DNA of 63,285 bases, from positions 1 to 63,285 of the forward strand of contig CALAUI010000014.1 of the NCBI GenBank assembly GCA_937892115.1. Reading direction: 5' to 3'. Position 1 is the stretch's first letter; each line of letters starts with the position of its first letter. The position numbers and the translations under genes were made by a program. Positions 16,810 to 25,735 of the stretch are shown piece by piece. This DNA is from an uncultured Clostridia bacterium (GTDB lineage Bacteria; Bacillota; Clostridia; Oscillospirales; Acutalibacteraceae). The notes under the pieces were generated by a model, which saw nothing but the letters and a program-made list of their open reading frames with translations, did not search any database and was not told where the DNA came from.

Positions 16810-17151
16810 ATGAAAATCGGCAAAGAACTTGCCAAGGGCAGCACAGGTCTTCTTGTGCTCAGTGTAATATCAAAAGAGGATATGTACGGTTATCAGATTA
16901 TTAAAACTATTGAGAAAAAAAGCGAAGAAGTTTTTAAATTGAAGGAAGGTACGCTTTATCCGATTTTGCACAGTCTTGAGTCTCAAGGCTATTTGTCATC
17001 ATATATGGTTGATGTAAGCGGGCGAAGCCGCAAGTATTATAAGATTACCGACAAGGGACTTAAACAGTTTGCAGAGGAAAAAGAGGAATGGACTTTATAT
17101 TCAGAGTCTGTCTTAAAAGTACTCGGAGGTGCTGAACTTGTCAAAGCGTGA
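16810..17151 (+). CDS. PadR-family transcriptional regulator
   Basis: 113 residues, a winged helix of the short PadR type. The N-terminal KGSTGLLVLSVISKEDMYGYQI and the KEGTLYPILHSLESQGYL helix-wing region are diagnostic. The start at 16810 follows GGAGG; an ATG at 16792 lies inside the repeat. PadR proteins usually repress their own operon and respond to small molecules or membrane stress. The partner gene begins inside its last 14 bases, the standard PadR plus HAAS-domain pairing. Confidence 0.92.
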   Translation: MKIGKELAKGSTGLLVLSVISKEDMYGYQIIKTIEKKSEEVFKLKEGTLYPILHSLESQGYLSSYMVDVSGRSRKYYKITDKGLKQFAEEKEEWTLYSESVLKVLGGAELVKA

Positions 17152-18520
17152 GTTTGAGGATATTGCCGATAATGTCTGCTCGAGTATTATACCCTCAAAG
17201 CAGAGAACAGTTGCGCGCAATGAACTGCTCGATCATCTGAATTGTGAGCTGGAAGATGCCGTCTCGCGTGATATACCCGAAGATGAGGCCTTGAAAGAGG
17301 TAATAAATAATTTCGGTGATGTTTCAAATGTTAAAACCGAAATAAGTAAATCATACAAAAAAGATAACTTTCTGGCAATAGTTAAAGGAATCTGTTCTTT
17401 TTCAGGCTATGTTGCAATTGCCGGAGTGCTATTCTTATTTGAGATATTTTTATTGTTTATTTCTTGTGATCAGGATACTTACTACTTATTTCATTGTTGC
17501 ATACTGTTTATAGTTTTAAGCGTTTTATCTTTCGTTGCAGCAAAAAAGAAGATGATAAAACTTCCTTTGGCAATTATTCCCAATGCCTTGCTTCAACTTA
17601 TATGGGTATATGAAAAAGGACCGACTTTTATTATTGCAATTCCTGAACTTTTAACCGGGAATCTGAAAAAATTCCTGAACGATTTACAATATTATGAAAT
17701 TCTTTCCGCTAATTTGTCACAGCTGTTAATGGCAGTGTTTATTGTTCTTTTTGTCGCAATTAACATCGCAATCTCAATCTGCTCTTTCAGGTTAAAAGCT
17801 AAAAGAACAGTTGATAAAAAATCCTGTAACACTTTAAAACATATATCGGCGGTTGTTATGGCTTTTGTTTGTTTATCATCTGCTTTATGTTTCGGAGCTG
17901 TATTCGTTATTGATAATTATTCAGGATTTGATTACACTAAACTGTATTATATTGTTCCGGCTGAGAGTAAAACAGAAATAGAAAAAGTATTAAGCTTTTA
18001 TAAAAACGAAGCAGAAAACGACGGGAAAGGTATTTTTTCGGGCGGAAATGATATATATCAGACAGAGGAGATAATGTATAAAGTCTGGTATCATCACGAT
18101 TTGGATTCTGCCGTTATAGATATACGTGCTTACTGTAACGGAAAGGAAAAGACACCCAAAAATGAAGATTGGGACTGGATGATTGATAATGGATTTGATC
18201 CGTCGGATCCAGACTTTATACCGATGTATGATCTGACTTATGAAGACGCGCCTGAGGTTTACGGAGACAAAACAATAATACAAAAATCTTCTTATGATGA
18301 GGTTCCTCGAGACATATTCTATAAAACTGCTACAAGCAGAGTTGTAATTAAACCTGATAAAAAACAAGGCTATCTGGTTGCCATCCCATTTACAAATGAT
18401 ACTTTCAGGACAGATAATGCTGAAATAATAGAATTACCTCTCGAAAAGGATGTCAGGATACATGGAAATATGAACCTAAACACCTATGAAATACTGTTAA
18501 AAAAATCATCAGACGAATAA
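17138..18520 (+). CDS. HAAS-domain membrane protein paired with PadR
   Basis: About 460 residues. TTG at 17138 is the likely start because GGAGG at 17125-17129 precedes it by 8 bases; GTG at 17129 is the alternative. The N-terminal 75 residues are a HAAS-type helical domain (KREFEDIADNV, DHLNCELEDAV, EALKEVINNFGD). Several membrane helices follow (residues 80-250), then an acidic extracytoplasmic region of about 190 residues. HAAS proteins generally work with PadR in membrane signalling. The ectodomain is not recognised. Codon use is AT-rich. Confidence 0.82.
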   Translation: MSKREFEDIADNVCSSIIPSKQRTVARNELLDHLNCELEDAVSRDIPEDEALKEVINNFGDVSNVKTEISKSYKKDNFLAIVKGICSFSGYVAIAGVLFLFEIFLLFISCDQDTYYLFHCCILFIVLSVLSFVAAKKKMIKLPLAIIPNALLQLIWVYEKGPTFIIAIPELLTGNLKKFLNDLQYYEILSANLSQLLMAVFIVLFVAINIAISICSFRLKAKRTVDKKSCNTLKHISAVVMAFVCLSSALCFGAVFVIDNYSGFDYTKLYYIVPAESKTEIEKVLSFYKNEAENDGKGIFSGGNDIYQTEEIMYKVWYHHDLDSAVIDIRAYCNGKEKTPKNEDWDWMIDNGFDPSDPDFIPMYDLTYEDAPEVYGDKTIIQKSSYDEVPRDIFYKTATSRVVIKPDKKQGYLVAIPFTNDTFRTDNAEIIELPLEKDVRIHGNMNLNTYEILLKKSSDE

Positions 18521-18540
18521 AGCTCATTCACATTAAAGCA

Positions 18541-18573
18541 GAGCCGAGGTCACATTGACCCCGGCTCTTTTCG
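18541..18573 (+). terminator. Terminator, copy 2 of the identical hairpin
   Basis: Bases 18541-18567 are identical to 16659-16685 and are followed by TTTT. A further hairpin, GCCGCAA (18613-18619) with TTGCGGC (18639-18645) plus TTTTCTTTT, lies just downstream. Confidence 0.8.
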
Positions 18574-18612
18574 TTTTTGGAGTAAATCGTGGTATCATCT
18601 CACGGTACAATC

Positions 18613-18654
18613 GCCGCAATCCTTTAATTCACAAGGGGTTGCGGCTTTTCTTTT
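18613..18654 (+). terminator. Second terminator-like hairpin
   Basis: GCCGCAA/TTGCGGC stem with a 19-base loop, followed by TTTTCTTTT. It could end transcription from the upstream operon or belong to the decayed element that follows. Confidence 0.55.
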
Positions 18655-18786
18655 AACTCCCACATAGGAAGAGGAATATGCTTCCGTTCCTATTTCAAAT
18701 ATTACGAAGGGAGTAAAACTCTGTCAGACAGGAAGCACCGGAAGTCAGACGGCTTCACTGTTACTCTGTTTTCCAAGGGAGGCGAT

Positions 18787-19040
18787 ATTGCAATCAATTT
18801 CAGCCAAATCAAAAGCAATGTGTCGGTTGCGGACTATGTTAAATTCATAGGAATTGAAACCGGCAGAAACGGAAAGATTATTTGCCAGTTTCACGATGAC
18901 AGAAATCCTTCTATGCAGGTCGACAGAGGATTTTACTGTTACGGGTGCGGTGAAAAGGGCGATGTAATCGATTTTGTTTCAAAGTATTACGGCATATCCG
19001 TCTGCGATGCCGCAAAAAGAATTTCGGCAGAATTCGGCTT
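18787..19040 (+). pseudogene. CHC2 zinc-finger (DnaG-type primase) fragment of a mobile element
   Basis: The frame encodes a CHC2 zinc finger: CQFHDDRNPSM, then FYCYGCGEKGDVIDFV and AAKRISAEFGL. Such short DnaG-like proteins are carried by conjugative and mobilisable elements. GGAGG at 18778-18782 precedes only an ATT codon at 18787, and the first normal start is GTG at 18820, after part of the domain. The frame then runs into sequence that belongs, one frame over, to another protein, so the gene is fused or truncated at about 19040. I treat it as a decayed replication or mobilisation gene. Confidence 0.6.
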
Positions 19041-19379
19041 AAGCATAAAACCGAGATTGATAAATACTTCGGCGCGAAGAAACACATTCCGGAGGATTTG
19101 CTTGCCGATGAGAACTGGGAGAAAACTCTTGATAAGCAGATTGCGGCATTGACCGCAGAGGTGGAATCATATAACTCTCAGATTGAACCGATTAAAACCG
19201 ACCTTGATGCTCTACGCAAAATCAAATGGTGCGTAGATGTAGCAACCGGTGCCGTTAATCCCAACGGAGAAGAGAGGGAATCAATAACGGAAAAACTTAA
19301 GAGAAACAAAGTGAAAGCTGATATATTAAATGCTCAAAGACCGAAAAAACCTCCAACCCGAGGAGAGTTGGAGAGGTAA
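19041..19379 (+). pseudogene. C-terminal fragment of a probable relaxase/mobilisation protein
   Basis: The frame reads KHKTEIDKYFGAKKHIPEDLLADENW, then a coiled-coil with IEPIKTDLDALRKIKWCVD, and ends PTRGELER. This resembles the C-terminal helical part of MobA/MobL-type relaxases (HKAEYEKYxxAK-type repeats), without any catalytic domain. It starts directly at the break point of the CHC2 fragment and has no start signal. An internal ATG at 19098 could give a 93-residue product but lacks a good site. Together with the CHC2 piece it marks a collapsed mobilisation region. Confidence 0.5.
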
Positions 19380-19458
19380 GTGTCCGACAGGTTATAACAA
19401 CTGTATAAGTCAGCAGACCGGGAACAATATCAATGTTATATATTCTTGCACAATATAC

Positions 19459-19487
19459 TTGCTTTTGCAGGGCTATTGTGATATTAT
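19459..19487 (+). promoter_or_regulatory. Promoter of the AbiEi-like gene
   Basis: TTGCTT (19459-19464), 17 bases, TATTAT (19482-19487), directly before a CAGGAGG ribosome binding site. Confidence 0.65.
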
Positions 19488-19508
19488 ATATGACAGGAGG
19501 CGATTTCT

Positions 19509-20267
19509 ATGAAATATTATGAAGATTTATTGCTCCTGGGCTGCTTCTCCAGAAGTGATGTCGAAAAACTTACACATAATGCAAAAACAGCCGGCAGTCT
19601 TATCGGCAGCTATCTCGCCAAAGGATATATTGAACGGGTCCGCCAAGACCTTTATGCCGTAATAAGCCTTGAAACAAAACAGCCGATTTTGAATCAATAT
19701 CAGATCGGGTGCAGCATTTTTCCTGATGCTCACCTGACCCACCATTCTGCATTTGAGTATTACGGCTACGCAAATCAGGTCTATAATGAAATATATATTG
19801 CAACGGACAGCAGATTCAAAGATTTTGAGTATAACGGATTTTACTATCATCGGGTTGCCGCAAAGCAATTTTATGAAACAGTCAATCAAAACAAAATCAA
19901 AGTTACATCTTTGGAGCAAACCGTAATCGACAGCATAGAGGATTTTGAAAAGCTGACCGGACTTGAAGAAGTGCTGCGGTGTCTTGAAATGGTGCCTTCA
20001 CTCAATGAACCGTCGCTTTTGAAGATTCTGAATTCAAGGGGCAATATGTTCCTGTGGCAGAAATGCGGGTATATTCTTGAGTCTATGAACACTGAGCTTG
20101 GACTTTCGGTTGAGTTTTTTGATGAGTGCCGTAAGCACATTTCAAAAGCAAAGCATACGCTTGTGCGTAATTCGCAGAATAATATACTTAATAAAAGATG
20201 GAATTTATATATATCTCAGCCATTAAGTGAAATTACCGGCAAAGGAGTAGATATAAATGATTTTTGA
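19509..20267 (+). CDS. AbiEi-family type IV antitoxin
   Basis: 252 residues. The N-terminal 60 residues form the winged helix of AbiEi antitoxins (GCFSRSDVEKLTHNAKTAGSLIGSYLAKGYIERVRQDLYAV). The middle contains HLTHHSAFEYYGYANQ and the KVTSLEQTVIDSIE motif typical of the family. AbiEi represses its operon and counters the AbiEii nucleotidyltransferase toxin. Good ribosome binding site (CAGGAGG). The stop overlaps the start of a toxin gene that survives only as 34 codons, so the antitoxin appears orphaned. Confidence 0.85.
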   Translation: MKYYEDLLLLGCFSRSDVEKLTHNAKTAGSLIGSYLAKGYIERVRQDLYAVISLETKQPILNQYQIGCSIFPDAHLTHHSAFEYYGYANQVYNEIYIATDSRFKDFEYNGFYYHRVAAKQFYETVNQNKIKVTSLEQTVIDSIEDFEKLTGLEEVLRCLEMVPSLNEPSLLKILNSRGNMFLWQKCGYILESMNTELGLSVEFFDECRKHISKAKHTLVRNSQNNILNKRWNLYISQPLSEITGKGVDINDF

Positions 20268-20361
20268 CAGAATGACACTCAGCCGAAAAGCAAAGGAACT
20301 CGGCTTTAACAGAAGCGAATATGAGAAAGTATCTCCCGCCCGGAACAACCATGAAAGGTAA
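20257..20361 (+). pseudogene. Truncated AbiEii-type toxin (first 34 codons only)
   Basis: ATG at 20257 overlaps the antitoxin's last codons, the usual AbiE coupling. The frame gives MIFDRMTLSRKAKELGFNRS then EYEKV, the typical N-terminus of AbiEii toxins, but stops at TAA 20359-20361. The nucleotidyltransferase core (GGT, DxD region) is absent; the following sequence belongs to the sigma-factor unit. The toxin is therefore deleted. Confidence 0.7.
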
Positions 20362-20430
20362 AAAAGAAAAAATTATTTTTTCGTTAGATTTGCGATTTAA
20401 GCTGACTACTTATTGAAGGGACAATCCCGA

Positions 20431-20985
20431 ATGCCGAAGAAAGGGGGCGAGGTTATCAAAAACACAAAGGACTGCAATACTATTCTCAAAGAATGTTATG
20501 CACAGTACGGAATAAAACTGTTTAATTACTGCCTCGCCCGGCTTGACGGCGCAAGGGAAGACGCAGATGACTGTGTTCAGGATTCCTTTCTGGTGCTGCA
20601 GCAAAAACTGAATTCAGGAGAAGTAATAGAAAACCCGAGAGCGTTCCTCTACCGCACGGCGGATAATTTCGTCAGGCGGCGCAAAGAGGAAAAAGCCAAA
20701 GCGAAGCAGAGAAATGTTCCGCTTGAATATGCCGAGGATATAGCATCGGTCGATGCCGGTTATCTCACCGCGGTTGAGGAAACGGACTATGATCTGCTCG
20801 CCGAGGAGCTGATCAAAACTCTCTCGGATGACGAAAAAACGCTTTACGATTTGCGGTTTGTGCGCAGAACCGCAGTTAATGATATTGCCGTTATGCTGGG
20901 AATTTCACCCGCGGCGGTCTCAATGAGACTGAAACGCCTGAAAGAGAAAGTAAAAATGAAAGTATATGAGAAAGGAGGCGGATGA
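20431..20985 (+). CDS. ECF-type RNA polymerase sigma factor
   Basis: About 184 residues. Region 2 is visible around LFNYCLARLDGAREDADDCVQDSF and region 4 around DLRFVRRTAVNDIAVMLGIS, then AAVSMRLKRLKEKV. There is no region 3, as in ECF sigma factors. The ATG at 20431 is chosen (GAAGGG upstream); a TTG at 20413 is also in frame. The next gene starts one base after its stop, so the sigma factor is coupled to a membrane protein that is a natural candidate for its anti-sigma factor. The likely targets are its own operon, including the LRR protein. Confidence 0.88.
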   Translation: MPKKGGEVIKNTKDCNTILKECYAQYGIKLFNYCLARLDGAREDADDCVQDSFLVLQQKLNSGEVIENPRAFLYRTADNFVRRRKEEKAKAKQRNVPLEYAEDIASVDAGYLTAVEETDYDLLAEELIKTLSDDEKTLYDLRFVRRTAVNDIAVMLGISPAAVSMRLKRLKEKVKMKVYEKGGG

Positions 20986-20986
20986 A

Positions 20987-21919
20987 TTGAGTGCAATAGT
21001 TGTAAATAAGAGCATACTTCTCAGCGAAGATTTCACCGGAAATCTTGAAGAAGCTCTCTGCGCGTATTTTAATAACCTTATTGATGAAGAACTCACCAAA
21101 GGCGACGAAACAGATTTTGACCTTATAGACGAATATGCCGACGCGATAAACTGTATCCATGAAAACGGAGCCGATATACTTCCCGTTATTTCAAGCAAAG
21201 ATTTTATGAAGAGAATCGGCATTGCGCCCAAATCGCCCGCGTTTAAGATAGCGGCAATCGCCGCCGCTCTGGCGGTTGTTATCGGAATCGGCGCTGTCAC
21301 AACTCAGGGCTCGCCGTCCGAGATTGCCCGTGATGTCGCAAAGTGTTTCAGAGAATTATTCAATGTATATGAGCTTGAACCGGTCACCGAACAGATTCCA
21401 GACAAAGCAGATGAAAGCACAACACAGAGAATAAAAATCAAATGGATTGAGCTGAGATTCGGCGACAGCTTCCGCCGTGAATACTATGTGGGAGAGAGTT
21501 TTGATAAAACGGGGCTTGAGGTTGTTGCTCTGACCACCGAAGGAAGCTATACAACAGATGATTACACAGTAAAATTTGATTCGCCCTTTGCCGAAAAAGC
21601 CGGCGAGCAGACTGTAACTGTCACGGCTTACGGCTTCAGCGAAAGCTTCAAGGTCAGAATTCTGAATAACGAAAAAACGCCGATACTCAATTCTATCTAT
21701 GCCACATTCCCCGAAGGCTTTGATTTCACCTACAAGGGTGAGCCGGATTTAAGCGGAATGCAGGTTTACGCGGTTTACAGCACCGGAAAAGTGCAGAAGC
21801 TCTCTTCCGGTGAGTATACGGTAACGATAAATGAAACGGGATTGCTTCTGCGCAAATCGGCTCAGATAAAGGTCGAATATGAAGGATGCAGTTGTTCTTT
21901 TGAAATGAAAGGGGTGTAA
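20987..21919 (+). CDS. Membrane protein with extracellular Ig-like domain, candidate anti-sigma factor
   Basis: About 310 residues. TTG at 20987 is the probable start, with GGAGG at 20973-20977; an ATG at 20966 lies inside the sigma gene. A cytoplasmic segment of about 80 residues is followed by one membrane helix (FKIAAIAAALAVVIGIGAV) and an extracytoplasmic part with two bacterial Ig-like (Big) repeats, the first containing YYVGESFDKTGLEVVA, the second FTYKGEPDLSGMQVYA. The topology, cytoplasmic head plus helix plus sensor, and the coupling to the sigma gene suggest an anti-sigma factor, though no ZAS zinc motif is seen. Confidence 0.75.
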   Translation: MSAIVVNKSILLSEDFTGNLEEALCAYFNNLIDEELTKGDETDFDLIDEYADAINCIHENGADILPVISSKDFMKRIGIAPKSPAFKIAAIAAALAVVIGIGAVTTQGSPSEIARDVAKCFRELFNVYELEPVTEQIPDKADESTTQRIKIKWIELRFGDSFRREYYVGESFDKTGLEVVALTTEGSYTTDDYTVKFDSPFAEKAGEQTVTVTAYGFSESFKVRILNNEKTPILNSIYATFPEGFDFTYKGEPDLSGMQVYAVYSTGKVQKLSSGEYTVTINETGLLLRKSAQIKVEYEGCSCSFEMKGV

Positions 21920-21921
21920 TG

Positions 21922-24900
21922 ATGAAAAGCCTTAAAAGATTATTATGTTTGATGCTGACTATTGTTGTTGTTGCAGGGATAATTCCAACTGTAAATGCTG
22001 ACACAATCATATTCGCAAAAAAATATACCAGTTCTGACGGTAAATGGATTTATTCGCGAAAAGATACTGATGACGAAGCATGTCTTTATCGTTATCTCGG
22101 CGATGAGACGAATGTTGTTATACCTGAAGAGATAGACGGATTCAAAATATATGCAATTTCAAGTCGGTGTTTTTATGGTAAGGAGGAGACTTCGAGTGCA
22201 TATGATACAGTAAATGTTGAAAACAATGATAGGATTAAAAGTATAAAAATTCCGTCGACAATTAAAACTATAGATCTTTATGCTTTTTCATATATGGATT
22301 CATTGGAGGAAGTTTCTTTTGATGAACATATGAACGGAATGTATCTGAATGGCAGTTTATTTGAATCTTGTCCGTTATTGCATAAACTGAGAATCCCAGG
22401 GTACTGTTCTCAAGATATAAATAGTCATTTCCTGTCAAATTCATCTATTAAAGAACTTGAAATACCATATGTTAACATATCAGCCTATTCCGGTTCAGAT
22501 CATTACGCTTTTAATTTAAATCCGGTTGAGAATCTTATTATTACCGGTGATTATGAATTCGGAGAACGCAAAGGATTCTTCAGCACAAACTTTATTAAGA
22601 CTGTTGAAATAAAAGGATTTGTCACAGGCGATAATGTTACTTATGATTTCTATGACATACGAAACATACTCCGAAACAAACCCGATTTTATATTTCATCA
22701 TATTCCCTCCGCTGCTGTTGATGTGGGTCTGCAGGAATTCGGATATGTTAAAAGCTATGATGCTGAGACCGGATTTACAACGTATTCTGTTAATGGAATA
22801 CCGGACACAGCATATTCTCCGGTTATCAACAATACCGGGGCAGTTAATGAATTACAGAGCGGAGATTTCAGCTATACTTTGACTGATTCAGAAAATGCAA
22901 TAATCATCGGGTACAGTGGAAACGATAACGCCGTTAATTTCCCTGCTGAAATTGACAGCCATACTGTAATCGCTATTGGCGCAGACGGATTTACAATAAG
23001 CACCGGTGAAGCCGAATCAATTGTTATACCCGATACGGTTGAATATATTGCAAACTCTGCATTTAAAGGAAATTCAGCTCTTAAACATGTCAGCTTTTCT
23101 GAAAATCTGAAAATAATTGAAGCACAAGCTTTCAAAGATTGCTCAGTTAAAGAAGTCGTTTTGCCCAATGTGGTTTATGTTGGAGAGAGCGCATTTGAGA
23201 ATTGCCTTCCGAATAACATTTTTATACCTTCCACACTCAAAAATATTCCTGAAAAGATGTTTTTTGAGGACAAGGGATCAACATCAAGTTGTCTAACAGA
23301 AGTTATAATATCTGAAGGAGTAAAATCGATCGGTCCGGACGCATTCAATTATGAGTATAAGCACAAGGATTACGGCAATAGTTTTTCTTTGACTTTACCG
23401 TCTTCATTAGACTATATTGGCGATCGTGCTTTTTATTACGCCGGAATCCGGGGAGAATTGGTTTTACCTGATAACATAAATGTGTTGAGTGAGTATGCAT
23501 TTGCATATAATAAACTGTCGTCTATTTCATTACCGAGTAATCTTGAAAGAATTGAAAAATGTGCTTTAAGGGGAAATCGTTACACAGAAGCAATCATAAT
23601 TCCTGAAAAAGTCTTTTCTCTTGATGATTACGCTCTCTCGTCGTTGACGGTTCCTGAATTTGTTATTAATGCAAAAATCAGTACTTTTCCAACCTATTGT
23701 TTTTACAAATTAACTGCTGAAAACATAGAACTGCCCAATGGCACAAAAGCTATTGACGACTATGCATTTAGAGAATCCAGAATCAGTAATCTTGATTTGC
23801 CTGCTTCACTTGAAGAAATAGCAGCAGATGCATTCAGAGAATGTAAGATAGGCTCTTTGACATTCAGATGTGAAAACTTGGATACCGACTGGGGCCTGTT
23901 TAATAATAAAACTGTAATTGAAAGTGTTTCTATCACGGAAACTGTTAAAGTATTGCCAAGCCGTATCTTTCAAGGGGCTGTGATATCCGGGGAAATCAGT
24001 GTCATGCCGGGTGTTGAAACTATTGATAAATGCGCATTTTATAAATCAAACATCAAGGAGATTGTAATTCCAAACACCGTAAAGACGATATCATACAAGG
24101 CATTTTCAGATAATCAGCTTACCAGTATTATTATCCCTGAAAGCGTAACGACTTTGGGCGGCGGTGCATTCAGCGATAACGCTCTGCTTGAAAGGGTGGA
24201 TTATCTTTCCACTTCATGTACGTTAGAACCCGGAGATTGTTACCCGTTTGAAAACTGTCCTGAACTGAAAGAATTCAATTTTGGTAACGATATAAAATAT
24301 ATACCCGATAATCTCCTTAGAAACTGTAAGGGATTTGAGAATATCAGTATACCCGAAGGAGTAACGGATATTGGCTCATACACATTTGCCGACACAAATC
24401 TTAAAACCATAGTTATGCCTGACAGTCTCGAGAGTATTGGAGACAGTTGCTTTGAAAACTGTTCTGAACTGGAAACTGTTGTGATTAACGGTAATATATT
24501 TTTAATCGGAGACAACACATTCAACGGTTGTGAAAAACTTAAAGAGATCTACATATCTGACAGTGTAAAAGATATCGGAAGAAACTCTTTTGCCGGTTGC
24601 GAATCTCTTGAGACGGTATATATGTCAAGGAATGTTGTATATATACCTGAAAAATGTTTTGAAAGCTGTACTGCTCTTTCGTCTTTTACTTGGGAAGCGG
24701 ACAGCAAGCTTATAGGCAAATTGGCTTTCGCCGGATGCACTTCGCTTGAAACCTTTAATTTTATTGGTATAGAAAAGCTTTATCCTAATAGTTTTCAAGG
24801 CAGTGGGATTGGTGTTGCTTCTCTCGGTGAAGCCCAAAATGAAGCCGCGGCGGCACTTGAAATCGTAGAATCGCAGAGCTTTATGGATTGCCCTGAGCTG

Positions 24901-25653
24901 CAGATGGTTGCCCTGGGCGGCAATGTTAATACTGTTCAAACCCGCGCTTTTGCAAATTGCGAAAATCTTGAAACCGCTATTATTTCTGACAGCGTAGAAA
25001 CCATATCCTCTGATGCTTTCGAAAACTGTCCGAAACTGACAATATACTGCTCCGAGGATTCATATGCATATAACTATGCAAAAAGCGCCGGAATTCCCGT
25101 TAGTACTTTTGTTGTTGAACCGATTCCAAATCAGACTTATACAAGCAAAGCAATTGAACCGGATGTTAAAGTGTCTGTCAGCGGCAAGTCGCTCTCAAGA
25201 GGCGATGATTTCAAAGTGAAATACTCCGACAATATCAATGTCGGCACTGCTACTGTAAAAGTCAGCGGAATTAACACTTACAAGATGTTCTCGAGCATTG
25301 TGAATTTTGCGATTCTTACCCGTAATATTTCTGAAGCTTCAATTTCGGATATAGCAGATCAAACATACACAGGTAATGAAATTACTCCCTCTTTGACTGT
25401 ATCTTTTAATGGTAAAGCCTTAAGAGAAGGCAAAGACTATGAGGTTATCTACACAAATAATACTGCAACCGGAGTTGCGAAAGCTACGGTTACAGGTATC
25501 GGAAATTTCTCCGGCACCAAAACCGCAAAATTTAATATAACTGAAGATCAAACAGATAACAATGACTCTTCATCTACCATCGTAGAATTTTTCAGAAAAG
25601 CGTTTCAGTTCGCAATTAATCTTTTCTCAATTATTCTGGGATTTTTCAAATGA
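21922..25653 (+). CDS. Giant BspA-type leucine-rich-repeat surface protein
   Basis: About 1243 residues. A signal peptide (residues 1-27, ending NADT) is followed by some twenty LRR_5 (BspA/TpLRR) repeats of the type AFxNCxxLExVxIPxSVxxIG across residues 40-1060. Two MBG/Ig-like modules follow (PNQTYTSKAIEPDVKV and ADQTYTGNEITPSLTV), and the protein ends in an amphipathic hydrophobic tail (FFRKAFQFAINLF) with no sortase motif. Such proteins act as adhesins. The start at 21922 suits AAAGGGG by spacing; ATG at 21919 is the alternative. It overlaps or abuts the Ig-domain gene, so sigma factor, candidate anti-sigma and adhesin form one unit. Confidence 0.88.
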   Translation: MKSLKRLLCLMLTIVVVAGIIPTVNADTIIFAKKYTSSDGKWIYSRKDTDDEACLYRYLGDETNVVIPEEIDGFKIYAISSRCFYGKEETSSAYDTVNVENNDRIKSIKIPSTIKTIDLYAFSYMDSLEEVSFDEHMNGMYLNGSLFESCPLLHKLRIPGYCSQDINSHFLSNSSIKELEIPYVNISAYSGSDHYAFNLNPVENLIITGDYEFGERKGFFSTNFIKTVEIKGFVTGDNVTYDFYDIRNILRNKPDFIFHHIPSAAVDVGLQEFGYVKSYDAETGFTTYSVNGIPDTAYSPVINNTGAVNELQSGDFSYTLTDSENAIIIGYSGNDNAVNFPAEIDSHTVIAIGADGFTISTGEAESIVIPDTVEYIANSAFKGNSALKHVSFSENLKIIEAQAFKDCSVKEVVLPNVVYVGESAFENCLPNNIFIPSTLKNIPEKMFFEDKGSTSSCLTEVIISEGVKSIGPDAFNYEYKHKDYGNSFSLTLPSSLDYIGDRAFYYAGIRGELVLPDNINVLSEYAFAYNKLSSISLPSNLERIEKCALRGNRYTEAIIIPEKVFSLDDYALSSLTVPEFVINAKISTFPTYCFYKLTAENIELPNGTKAIDDYAFRESRISNLDLPASLEEIAADAFRECKIGSLTFRCENLDTDWGLFNNKTVIESVSITETVKVLPSRIFQGAVISGEISVMPGVETIDKCAFYKSNIKEIVIPNTVKTISYKAFSDNQLTSIIIPESVTTLGGGAFSDNALLERVDYLSTSCTLEPGDCYPFENCPELKEFNFGNDIKYIPDNLLRNCKGFENISIPEGVTDIGSYTFADTNLKTIVMPDSLESIGDSCFENCSELETVVINGNIFLIGDNTFNGCEKLKEIYISDSVKDIGRNSFAGCESLETVYMSRNVVYIPEKCFESCTALSSFTWEADSKLIGKLAFAGCTSLETFNFIGIEKLYPNSFQGSGIGVASLGEAQNEAAAALEIVESQSFMDCPELQMVALGGNVNTVQTRAFANCENLETAIISDSVETISSDAFENCPKLTIYCSEDSYAYNYAKSAGIPVSTFVVEPIPNQTYTSKAIEPDVKVSVSGKSLSRGDDFKVKYSDNINVGTATVKVSGINTYKMFSSIVNFAILTRNISEASISDIADQTYTGNEITPSLTVSFNGKALREGKDYEVIYTNNTATGVAKATVTGIGNFSGTKTAKFNITEDQTDNNDSSSTIVEFFRKAFQFAINLFSIILGFFK

Positions 25654-25673
25654 TTTAATCTAAATCATTTTTT
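25650..25673 (+). terminator. Terminator overlapping the LRR stop codon
   Basis: ATGATTTA (25650-25657) pairs with TAAATCAT (25661-25668), followed by five T. The stem includes the TGA stop of the LRR gene. Confidence 0.65.
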
Positions 25674-25735
25674 ATGGATGCTTATTATTTGTATTCAAAG
25701 GATATTTAAATAATAAAAGTGAGGGATAAACTGAA

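Noticed and set aside
22619..22882. Short overlapping frames within the LRR gene.
   Set aside because: Shadows of repeated codons in the 1243-residue frame.
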